A stretch of 64,000 nucleotides of DNA from Massariosphaeria phaeospora (Eukaryota > Ascomycota > Dothideomycetes > Pleosporales), in the NCBI GenBank assembly GCA_011032825.1, contig JAADJZ010000018.1, positions 248,001 to 312,000 on the forward strand. Direction: 5' to 3'. Below are positions 22,965-31,663 of the stretch, one piece after another (position 1 is the stretch's first letter; the number at the start of each line of letters is the position of its first letter). Position numbers and translations under genes: made by a program. The notes beneath the pieces are model-generated. The model searched no databases. It was not told where the DNA came from and was given only the letters and a program-made list of their open reading frames with translations.

Positions 22965-24242
22965 ATGCCACCAAAACTCCGCAAGCAGAGCTGTACGCAT
23001 CCCATGCCATCGGGTCTCAACCTCATACTCGAACGCGAACGCAAGTGTCCAGTCTGTGTGATCCAGCACTACCTCGTTGAGATGCAGGCCACGCAAGCTG
23101 GCTGGGCGATGCGCGGTGGCATATACGGATCCATTAACAAGGTCCGCCGTGAGAGGGTCGACACGCTGCTCGAGTCGAAGCAGCAAAAGAGGCATACTGC
23201 GTGGAAAAATAAGTGGAGGCAGGCGAAGATCAAGGTGTCGAATACGGTGGCGCTATTAGAAGACTATGTAGCTGGTGGGGGGGAGGTCGGGTATGGGATA
23301 AAGGGCATGGAGATGGCACTTGAGGCGTTGAGACTATGGGAGGAGGTGAGGGAAGACAACACGATGCCGTATTTGGGTGATGAAAGAAACGTATATCCGA
23401 GTGTTGAGGCAGAATCTGAGGAGCCTGTTGAGCAAGTGCAGCCAACCCAAGGCGCAGACCAGGACACGGACGAGACCTTGATGCCCGCACCGAATACTGG
23501 AGAACGCGCCGTGCCTTCGGTTCAGAATCCAGTACCTAATACAACAACACCCCACATTCGCTCCGCTCTCCGCTGCTCTTCATCCACAGCCCCCTCAGCT
23601 CCACGTCCGTCTGTCCGATTCGCCGAGTTCGCCACAATTCGATACGAAATCGACCCCGACGACACCGAAACTCACCCAGGCCTTGTCCAGTATCCACATA
23701 GAGTCCCGGATACGACACGAAATAGCAAGAACGCACTCAAGATACTTAGACGGAGTGACAACGAGAAGTATCAGCCAGGTACGTGGGCGTCGCCACCCGA
23801 ACACGAAAAATGGGACACGAGCTTTTTCACTAGGCGTTGGAATGGAGCTTCCGTGGAGGAACAAGATGATGACGAGGTCCCCACTGCCGACGACGAGATC
23901 TTTGACGTAGACACAATAATGCGTACGGTCGAGCTGGGTTCCGATTTCCGCCGCGAGTCGATGCAAGGAAAAGATGACGAGCTGCACACTGGTGGCGGAG
24001 ACATTAACGCAAGCACGATGATCGAATCGGTTGAGCTGGGTTCAAGGGTTCGTCGCGAGTCGATACAAGAGGAAGACGGCAAATTCCACACGGGTGACCC
24101 AGGCGTTGAGCCGCACACGATGATCAAATCGGCTGAGCTGGACCCGGATGTTCGCCGTGATTCGATTCAGGAAAAGTTCGACGCCGGGGAAGATGACGAG
24201 GAGCGGATGTCTATACAGCAGGATGAGAACGTAACATCTTGA
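22965..24242 (+). CDS. Unknown protein, member 1 of a three-gene family in this window
   Basis: 425 residues, single exon. A zinc-like N-terminus has C10-x-H12 and C28-P-V-C31 followed by His35, then helical, basic segments (residues 40-125) with AWKNKWRQAKIKVSN. The middle is disordered. It carries PSVRFAEFATIRYE near residue 217 and, near residue 270, the C-terminal motif KYQPGTWASPPEHEKWDTS. Three tandem 34-residue repeats rich in Glu and Arg close the protein. The same three blocks in the same order occur at 25158 and 48058, so these are paralogs. No known domain is recognised. The CxH...CPxC site suggests zinc binding and the composition a nuclear protein; both are inference. A TATA box lies just upstream. 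Confidence 0.75.
   Translation: MPPKLRKQSCTHPMPSGLNLILERERKCPVCVIQHYLVEMQATQAGWAMRGGIYGSINKVRRERVDTLLESKQQKRHTAWKNKWRQAKIKVSNTVALLEDYVAGGGEVGYGIKGMEMALEALRLWEEVREDNTMPYLGDERNVYPSVEAESEEPVEQVQPTQGADQDTDETLMPAPNTGERAVPSVQNPVPNTTTPHIRSALRCSSSTAPSAPRPSVRFAEFATIRYEIDPDDTETHPGLVQYPHRVPDTTRNSKNALKILRRSDNEKYQPGTWASPPEHEKWDTSFFTRRWNGASVEEQDDDEVPTADDEIFDVDTIMRTVELGSDFRRESMQGKDDELHTGGGDINASTMIESVELGSRVRRESIQEEDGKFHTGDPGVEPHTMIKSAELDPDVRRDSIQEKFDAGEDDEERMSIQQDENVTS
23913..24200 (+). repeat. 102-bp in-frame tandem repeat, nearly three copies
   Basis: Copies at 23913-24014, 24015-24116 and 24117 to about 24200 (partial). Each encodes 34 residues with the pattern T-(I/M)-x(3)-(V/A)-E-L-x(2)-x(2)-R-R-(E/D)-S-(M/I)-Q. 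The units have diverged at many positions. Confidence 0.85.
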
Positions 24243-25157
24243 CGTGCCGGAAATGAACGGGAATCCGCTGAAGTCTACGTCTAAAGGGTGAGCTAGCCGC
24301 TACAACGTGTTCTCCTGCCCGGGACGGGAACCGCAATCCAACACGACGACCAAAATTCATTTCAAGGGCTCGGAGTGATATCGGCTGTGTTTGGTTTTGG
24401 AATTGGGCTTGCAGCATCTAACACCGACACATGGAGGACGGGGATGAAGTGTGCAAATGTTCGCGTGCGCTGCATTTTGAGTATTCCTAGAGACATCACT
24501 ATAGACACCGGTAGTAGATGTGTTTGGATTCGATAGACATTCAGGGTATGAAATGAATTATGTGTCTATTCAAGCCTATGATAATTAAGCTTTAGAGTGA
24601 CGAACCATATGTTTCGATGTCGCACGCCGGTTTTCACTGCAAGAGTGAGACTGGTAACGAACATGTTTGTTCGTTGTATAGTCGATATTGTTACTCCAGG
24701 GCATGCTAGAAGTTATATTGTAATGTTCTCTATCGACCCGTTGTATGAAAGTCATCTTGACGAACCATGGTTGATTGTGTCCCATTCACTGTACTGTCAG
24801 CACACAGCCTCATACATTCTCCACAGAGCACTCAACTTCACAATCCATCTCGCCCCCGCAGTGAAAGCACATACAACCGGCGGAGTCATACCCCTGTATG
24901 ATGTGCTCGGCGCGGCCCGGAAAAAAGTTGTTTCACCCGACTCGACGGGTTGTCCTATACGTCAGCTCCGGGTATGAAATTTTATGACCTCATAAACTTC
25001 CTGGCTCCAACTTACTTCACTTTTGGTACTGGACCTCACATTCCAACTCTTCGACCTGCTACTACTACCTACTGCCTACTGCCACCGCCACTGTTGCTTC
25101 TTACAGATTGAACACGAACACCATTGGCAGTTCGATCTTGTTGCCCGCGCGAGCTAC
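24243..25157. other. Intergenic region between two paralogs
   Basis: About 900 bases separating family members 1 and 2. No gene seen. The open frame of the next gene extends upstream to 25023 but without an ATG. Confidence 0.5.
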
Positions 25158-26768
25158 ATGGATCAGAAAGTCGCTTCGATGGATGGAGAGAAGAGAGAAG
25201 AGGGGGGTTCTCCGCCCGGGACTGCGTCTGCGTCTGCGTCCGGCGTGGATGGGTCCAGCTCCAGCTCCAATACCTCAAGCTCTGGTCCTGCATCCGGCTC
25301 TGCGTCTGGCGTCAATGGGAGCAGCGCCGGTTTCAATACCTCAAGCTCTAGTTCCGCCCCTCGCCCTGCCTCTCGTTCCGCCCCTCGCCATGCCTCTCGC
25401 TCCAACAACGCCGCCCAGACCGATGTCTATACCTCGAACATCCCCAGCTGCAGTCACGCCTTTCCACTTCTCCTCCTCGAACTCACCGCCCCGCGCACCT
25501 GCCCGACATGCCTGGTCCGGCATTGCATCACCGAGATCCAATGGATCCAACTGGAGCAGAAGAAGCACGGCGGCATCTTCGTAGCCAAGGAGAAGTTGGC
25601 GTCGGAGTGGGATTATTGGAGAGCGAAGACCAGGGGGGTCAGAGTTTTGCTCGCGAATGCCGTGTTGAAGTACCAGGCATTTGAGGACGCTATGAAACAA
25701 GGAGTCGCTGGCATGGATGGAATCAACGAGAGAAATGTGGTACGAGGCGCGCTGGATCTTTGGGAAAGGAAGCAGGATGTGATTGGAAAGGTGCCCGGGG
25801 TGCGGATCACGGGTGATGGCCTGGGCGAGATTGAATTGAAGGATCCTTCTGTGCCGAAAGAAGATCGAGACAAGAATGAGGAAGAATACAGACCCCGTGT
25901 TTTCCATGCCAAGAGACGACACAGTCATAGGTCAGATGAAGCTCCCACGGCTGCGTTCTTGAAGTTCCAGGCGGTCGTTGCAGCCCGCGCGGAGAGATCT
26001 GCCTCAATGAACCGACATAAGCACATGGACCAGAAGGTACCTGGGTTCAGTCGAATCGACAAGTTGCTTGCTGATCTCGGAGCTGATCTCGGAGAGGAGG
26101 CAGGAAACAACGGTTCAAGAGTGGAGTCCGGGTCTGACGATGTCGTGATGACAGATGCAGCGGAGACGTTTGCAGTGTTACAGAAAGATGGGACACCAGG
26201 GCGTGAGCTCTCGAAGAAGAGGAAAAGACCCGTCGAGGAGGCGGAGCCTCAACCCGGACCAGCAACCAAGCGCCCAAAGACCGCCTTCTCAGGTCGTGTC
26301 AAAAAGGACTTTTCGAGCGCCACAGAAAAGAAAGTCCAGTTCGCAGAAGAAGCCACAATCATCCCCGAGATCCTCACCTTTAAGCCCTGGGCTGCCGGCG
26401 TACCCACCGCCAAAGCAATCATCACCCCGCGCTACTGGCTCCTTCCACAACCACCTACTGCAGCTCCACAACCGGTAACTCGACCTCACAGCCGGTACAC
26501 TGACGCCAATAAGAAATGCGTCAAGCCGAAGCGCTTCTCGCGTCGGAGGACGAGGCACAGTCCCACTACCTGGACACCAAAGCCTGGATATGAGAAATGG
26601 AACACAAGTTACTATTATCATGACTGGGACTCTATGGGACGCCGACATGAGCGCGCGGATAAAGAGCTTTTGGAGGAGGAGTTCGTGGCTTGGTCGACCA
26701 AGAATATCGCGGGAACGTGGGTGTCGTTGTGGTGGCTTAAGAGGACGGCGAATATTAGGCCTGTCTAG
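25158..26768 (+). CDS. Unknown protein, member 2 of the three-gene family
   Basis: 536 residues from the first ATG of the frame (MDQKVASMDGEK); the frame upstream has no ATG. A Ser/Ala/Pro-rich leader with a degenerate repeat (SGVDGSSS, SGVNGSSA, then RPASRSAPRHASRS) precedes the family N-terminus: C-S-H ... C-P-T-C-L-V-R-H. Helical segments and ALDLWERK follow. The middle has a strong nuclear-import type signal (SKKRKRP ... ATKRPK) directly before EKKVQFAEEATI, and the C-terminus has RHSPTTWTPKPGYEKWNTS. All blocks align in order with members 1 and 3, though identity is low. Function unknown. A nuclear location is inferred from the basic signals. Confidence 0.75.
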   Translation: MDQKVASMDGEKREEGGSPPGTASASASGVDGSSSSSNTSSSGPASGSASGVNGSSAGFNTSSSSSAPRPASRSAPRHASRSNNAAQTDVYTSNIPSCSHAFPLLLLELTAPRTCPTCLVRHCITEIQWIQLEQKKHGGIFVAKEKLASEWDYWRAKTRGVRVLLANAVLKYQAFEDAMKQGVAGMDGINERNVVRGALDLWERKQDVIGKVPGVRITGDGLGEIELKDPSVPKEDRDKNEEEYRPRVFHAKRRHSHRSDEAPTAAFLKFQAVVAARAERSASMNRHKHMDQKVPGFSRIDKLLADLGADLGEEAGNNGSRVESGSDDVVMTDAAETFAVLQKDGTPGRELSKKRKRPVEEAEPQPGPATKRPKTAFSGRVKKDFSSATEKKVQFAEEATIIPEILTFKPWAAGVPTAKAIITPRYWLLPQPPTAAPQPVTRPHSRYTDANKKCVKPKRFSRRRTRHSPTTWTPKPGYEKWNTSYYYHDWDSMGRRHERADKELLEEEFVAWSTKNIAGTWVSLWWLKRTANIRPV

Positions 26769-27824
26769 GTTCCAGAGGGAGCCTGGAGTTGTTACAGCAA
26801 TCTGTTCTCTAAGCCTGCGTATGCGGTTGATAGCACCTGCTGTTACGGCAAGAGAGCTTGCCCAACATGAATCAACGTCGAAAAGTCGCTACCCATCTCG
26901 TATCGACGTCTCGATATATCTGCATTCATAAGTCAATAGCGGTTACTGAGCCAGAACGATATGTTCTGAACCTACCTATACCCTTTCACAATATCTAGTA
27001 ACAGCTACCGATCTTCGTAAACACCGGAATAAAGAGGGACCTCGGAGAGATTATGGAAATCGCCGGTGTGCAAGGTCTACGGAACGGAATGTTCATGAAT
27101 CACGATAATTTTCAATTGGTTGCACTCTAGGCGTTCGAGCGGACTTTGGGGAGAGAACGGAGGTATCTCTACATTGATATTTATGTTTTCGCGGGCAAGA
27201 CGTGTCTCCAGAAAGAGGACTGGGATTTTGAGACGTCTTGTATACGTCATGATTCAGCTGTCAGACTTAGTTTGGTATAAGTAGATTTTATCCGAGCGCA
27301 TGCCGGCCAGAGCATTCAAATATACCTCTCACCTCTATTATGATGCCTCAATGTAGCGTTCCTTGTCTTGTCATAGCTCACACGACGGTCGTTATTTCGT
27401 CATCTGCTCTCTCACTCCTGTTTTTCGACACCATATGGACGACACGCTACAGGTAACGCTCACGGATGCACGATGGACGGCCCTTCTGTACGAGTATGTC
27501 CTATTAAACAGTATTCTGTGAGTTCTCCGACGACTCTTATTGATTCTCGCGACAGCACGCTCTCGCAGCCGTCGGTACCCGTGTTCACGCTCTCAATACC
27601 CCGTCAGCGACGACAGTTAATTCCTTGGTACGCGAAGGCTATCTCAAATGGCTCTTTACGTGCTAGGTACTGTGCCACATGCACATCCCCGGCTTTTCCA
27701 CGTTGACCGGAAACGACATGAACCGGCTCAACAATCAATCATCAATCTAAAAAGGGCAACAACGCTCTAGGTTCTGCTCACGGACCTTTGGCATTGTACT
27801 CCGATCCTTGAACAGCAGCCTATC
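26769..27824. other. Intergenic region of about 1 kb
   Basis: No gene recognised. It contains the promoter of the SDR at 27825. Confidence 0.5.
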
Positions 27825-28656
27825 ATGTCTCCATTGAGTTGGCTTATCACCGGATGCTCCTCCGGCTTCGGTGAAGCACTTGCTCTCGAACTGGTCAAAC
27901 GTGGAGACCGCATCATTGCTACCGCACGTAATGTCGACTCCCTCGAGCATCTGAGAGGTAACAATGTACACACAATAGCTTTGGATCTCAACAACTCCCA
28001 GGAAGACATCGACAAATGCATTCACGCGGCCCAAGAGGCCTTTGGAGGCATCGATGTACTTGTCAACAATGCTTCATATCTCACTGGAGGCCATTTGGAG
28101 CAGGTTAGGTGAGTTTTCGCGTATTACTTATTCTAGATACATATAAAGTCTTCTGACTAGCGTTCTGTAGAGACATCCACTTCATGGAAGTGTACAAGAC
28201 CAATCTCATTGGCACGGTGAATGTTACACGAGCCATCATGCCACACTTCAGGGCCCGGAACGCTGCCATGGTGGTGTTCATGGGTTCGATGTCCGGTTGG
28301 GTCGGGAACATAGGGGCGACGTCCTACTGCGCTTCTGAATTTGCGCTCGAAGGTAGGCTAAAAACTCCGAACGCTCCCTGCTTTCACATATTCACACCTC
28401 CCTAGGAGTTTTCGAAGGATTCCAGCAGGAAGCCGCACTATTCGGTATCAAGTCAATCATCATTGAACCCGTTTACTTCCGCACCAACATCTTCCATCCG
28501 TCTCGTCTGAGGATTGATACCGATCCGCTTGAGGCGTACGAAGAGATCAACAAGCAGATGGCGGCGTTTGCAAGTGCAATCCACGGCACCCAGCCTGGAG
28601 ATCCGGGCAAAGCAGCGGCGCGTATTGCCGACGTTGTCCACGGGGAAGATTTGTGA
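27825..28656 (+). CDS. Short-chain dehydrogenase, probably degenerate
   Basis: join(27825..28108, 28171..28352, 28406..28656); 238 residues, introns of 62 and 53 bp. The Rossmann nucleotide site (TGCSSGFG, residues 9-16), NNAS and the catalytic serine region (MGSMSG) are present. The active site normally reads Y-x-x-x-K but here is Y-C-A-S-E (GAA at 28337-28339), so the catalytic lysine is lost. The protein stops early at HGEDL. Seven bases before that stop, another frame reads CEEWEEVIPSTDF and a TAG, which matches the C-terminal end I expect for this family. About 25-30 codons seem to be deleted with a frame change. I read this as a recently inactivated NAD(P)-dependent oxidoreductase gene; an intact but altered protein is possible. 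Confidence 0.7.
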
Positions 28657-29670
28657 GGAATGGGAGGAAGTCATCCCTAGCACCGACTTCTAGGTATTCC
28701 TGTTGTTGTTTAAACGTCTCAGGCACCATAATCTTCTCCTTAGGTGTCGGGACTTGGCAGATGGAATACGAGTGGTTTCCTAACATACAACAGTAAGAAG
28801 TCTCGGATTCGTGATCAGGATGATATGTCTGCCTATCATATACACGGTGGTTTGATGAAATGCGGCTACGTAGACGGCAAGAAACACCTGACGGATGAGC
28901 TTGAGCCATGAAGACGTATGGATCATAGTGGGGAGCATGTCAATGCCACAATTACCAACCAGTCACTATCGAAGTTCCATCTTGGGTGTAGCTGCGAGGC
29001 GAGCGACGAAGCGAATTACTACTGCTAGTGTAGCAAACGACATACAGACAGCGCTAGAGACAATTATCCCTAGCACTTTTGTACCAAGTACATGATTTTA
29101 TATATACAGAGTACTGAAGCTTTCCAAGTAACCGAATTCTTTTCCCAACTACCAACGTCAACGCTCGTCTCTACCCAACCCCGTTAGCTGCATGAACCGC
29201 CCAACCCCAAAACGCTGCAGTTAGCTCCACACCCCGTCACGCCTCTTCACGCCTCAGTTTCGCATTATTCTACTATACCGTATAATCTGCCCTATACTAG
29301 TTTTCTCCTGCTCCTAAGCGGGGGACCCTGGGAGTTAGCAGGAGATGTCGCACGGTCTGTTTCTGGTTTTGTTTTCTTTATTTCTAGTTGTGTTAGCATA
29401 AAAGAAGCTGTCCAGAGACGTTGAATTCAGATTTAGACAGCTTTATGTAACAAAACTGTAAGATTGGGTGGATAACATCAGCCTAAGCGCTAATTCTCCC
29501 CCTATTCCTCCCCCAACAGGAGAGAACCGGTATAGGACAGATTATACGGTATGTCTCCCAGAATCGACCAACACCTCCATCAACTTCAATCTCAAAACAA
29601 AACAATTCTTTGTCGATATTGTTGTACATATGTTGCTTCCAGCATCCTCTGCACGCTTGCTGCGCGCACC
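28657..29670. other. Intergenic region of about 1 kb
   Basis: Between the convergent SDR and the small secreted protein genes. No gene, tRNA or clear repeat seen. Confidence 0.5.
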
Positions 29671-29964
29671 CTAGACCGCCGGGCAGTTCATCGACGGCGG
29701 GGCACAGCACACGTATTTGAGGCCGTCAGCATAATACAGAAACTCCTCGTTCGGAGTGCAATACACCGATCCTTTCGCCCCACTAAAATGTCGAACGTAG
29801 ATCAGCCACACATTTCTTGCGAGAACAGAAGCATATGCAATCTGGATGTACCTTTTCTCCTGTGTAAATTCGTAGAATATCTGAGGCGCGGGGGTTTTGG
29901 CGGCTGTTGCAGGCGCCGCGAGGGCGAAGGCTAGAAGAGGAGCGATGAGGGCGAAGGACTTCAT
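29671..29964 (-). CDS. Small secreted cysteine-containing protein
   Basis: complement(join(29671..29782, 29852..29964)); 74 residues after splicing. A signal peptide (MKSFALIAPLLAFALAAPATA) is followed by a short mature chain with four cysteines, three of them near the C-terminus (VCCAPPSMNCPAV). The 69-bp intron 29783-29851 (GTACAT donor, GGCTGATC branch, TTTTAG acceptor) has no stop and a length divisible by three, so an unspliced 97-residue form is also open. I prefer the spliced form because the intron segment (YIQIAYASVLARN...) looks unlike the rest. Size and features match candidate effectors or small wall proteins. No family recognised. Confidence 0.6.
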   Translation of the reverse strand: MKSFALIAPLLAFALAAPATAAKTPAPQIFYEFTQEKRYIQIAYASVLARNVWLIYVRHFSGAKGSVYCTPNEEFLYYADGLKYVCCAPPSMNCPAV

Positions 29965-30758
29965 TTTGGGCTGGCCGAGTTGAGTGATTTAGGTTGGGAT
30001 GAGTGATGAGTCGCTTGAAAAGAGCAGTGACATCCCTAAGTCGTACTGGCGACTCTTATATCCCTTTCTTTCTATGCCGTACGACACGCCCGCCTTCTTA
30101 AATTCGACGCCAACCCGCACATACCTTCCCCTCTTGATGCGCACTGTAGGGCCCCCGAGACAATACCACCTGGCCAGACACCGTACCTGGAAGTTCAGCA
30201 ACGTCACTGCCTGCAGTTGCACTCGCTTGACGAACGGCCTGCCCAAACTGGCCATGGTGTTGGCATCCCGTACGAGAAGACGACATGCACCAAACCGTGT
30301 GCATACATATTCGGTTGGCTTGCTTTTGCGGAGGCCGTAGCCTTAGTACGCAAGGTTTGTTGGAGTACATACTCGCAAGCCGGATTCGAGGTGTGGTGAC
30401 ACGAGACGTCCAACCCTGTAATTGGAAAAGAAATGTACCTTACTGTGTACACCTTATCGAAACATAAGAGTGTTAGCAAGCACTGCACAGGATTAGCAAC
30501 GAACCAATAGAGTGTACCATATATAGTATCCACACAACAGAAAGAATACTCACAGCCCCGTCGCATTTTTCCCCCAACCACTAGCGCCCGTCTTTATAGT
30601 ACCCACCTCCCTAGCTGCATGAACCCCCTCCAACGCAAACGCCCCACCCGCTACACCGCATCCCCTCACCCACCCACGCCTCCTCTCACGCCTCATTTCC
30701 CGGTTCCCCACCATATAATCCCCCCGACTCTTCAAAACCCTCATCAAACAACTCCACA
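29965..30758. other. Intergenic region upstream of the tRNA gene
   Basis: Holds the promoter of the minus-strand small secreted protein, with TATAAG on that strand near 30056-30061. Nothing else recognised. Confidence 0.5.
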
Positions 30759-30781
30759 GCATCGGTGGTTTAGTGGTAAAA

Positions 30782-30830
30782 GTCCGTTCCTCCATTCTGA
30801 TTCGTTGAACCATAACTAACAATGTTCTAG
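30782..30830 (+). other. Spliceosomal-type intron-like insertion in the tRNA gene
   Basis: 49 bp, beginning GTCCGT and ending TTCTAG, with a perfect CTAAC branch site (30816-30820) whose branch A is 11 bases from the end. 49 bp is the commonest intron length in this window. Removing it restores D-stem position 25 as T (pairing G10) and brings the anticodon stem into place. The donor differs from the usual GTAAGT/GTATGT at positions 3-4. The 3' boundary also lies in a possible TAACTA/TAGTTA hairpin. Confidence 0.7.
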
Positions 30831-30843
30831 TTAGCCGTTGCCA

Positions 30844-30853
30844 GAGCGCAACA
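30844..30853 (+). other. Canonical tRNA intron, 10 nt
   Basis: GAGCGCAACA lies between tRNA positions 37 and 38 and forms the bulge-helix-bulge fold with the anticodon loop, including the required position 32 to intron pair. Confidence 0.75.
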
Positions 30854-30896
30854 TCGGCTAGCCCCGGGTTCGATTCCCGGCCGATGCAATTCAGAA

Positions 30897-30906
30897 TTTT
30901 CTTTTT
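30897..30906 (+). terminator. RNA polymerase III terminator
   Basis: A TTTTCTTTTT run starts 9 bases after the tRNA discriminator base, as expected for a functional tRNA transcription unit. Confidence 0.75.
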
Positions 30907-31663
30907 GCTGGTGGGGAGGTGAGATTTTTGAATGTTTGGTGGTGCGCCGCGAGGATGGACTGTAACTAGCGCATTACGTAAGGTTCGCTTAGATGGTGCT
31001 TGCCGCTTAGTAATCGATCGATCGATCCATCCATCCAACGAACATGCACTATCACGATCTAGAGTCTAGAGCACTGTAACTTTCGAATGCAAACGGTGAT
31101 CAATGACCCTCGCAACTTGTGCTTTTCTACGAAAAGGCTGCACAGGGGGACTCAGGTAGTGCTATCGCGGGTAGAGAATCTGATTTATGAGGTTTTGATC
31201 GGTCTTTTCATAGTAATTGCAAGTTTGTACATGTAGTTGCCAAGCTTATATCTACCTACAACTTCCTGTTTGTGCGATTGCACAGTGGCAGAGACTAGGG
31301 AAGCTGAAAAGCTGAAGCTTGCTCCTCCTACGTACAGTAGAGTCGGCCACTGCCTGTGTTGGCGGTCTATCGCCCACATGTCATCGACATCTCATGTCTA
31401 GGGCCGTGCAACTCCTCCGTACATGTTAGCCGTCCGCGCAGTCCCAGCCGACTCCAGCATGGTGGCTTCGCCTTGTCCTGCTATGATGGGTCGCTTTCTA
31501 CGATCGACTCAACGAGATGGCGGCTTCGCAACCGACGGCGCAGACTCCTTGTAGTCCCGCCAACGGGCGAGCTCGATACGCTCGGCGACGACGATTTTGC
31601 CTCTGCGAGCTGGGGCGCATCCTAGGAGCGGTTGCTCCTTTTCAGGGTTCAATGAGGAATACC
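30907..31663. other. Intergenic region
   Basis: About 750 bases downstream of the tRNA, up to the end of the histidine kinase gene. A short GATC/CATC simple repeat lies at about 31013-31036. No gene seen. Confidence 0.5.

Larger units (their letters stand above)
30759..30888 (+). tRNA. tRNA-Gly(GCC) with a normal 10-nt intron and a 49-bp D-stem insertion
   Basis: The acceptor arms GCATCGG (30759-30765) and CCGATGC (30881-30887) pair fully. The A box (TGGTTTAGTGG) and B box (GGTTCGATTCC) are intact. The anticodon stem AGCCG (30833-30837) pairs with CGGCT (30855-30859), and the loop reads TTGCCA|T with anticodon GCC at 30840-30842. A 10-nt intron (30844-30853) sits after position 37. T32 at 30838 pairs with the third-last intron base (A at 30851) in a four-pair helix with a 3-nt bulge, the canonical splicing-endonuclease fold. 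The gene only folds if 30782-30830 is removed. That segment separates D-stem position 24 from 25. Reading the 5' half as anticodon TCC leaves the anticodon stem unpaired. Whether this gene yields mature tRNA is unknown. Confidence 0.85.

Noticed and set aside
30759..30798. Reading the tRNA as Gly(TCC) with a single long intron
   Set aside because: The segment CCGTT before TCC finds no pairing partner on the 3' side and position 33 would be C, whereas the GCC reading gives a perfect anticodon stem and a canonical intron fold.
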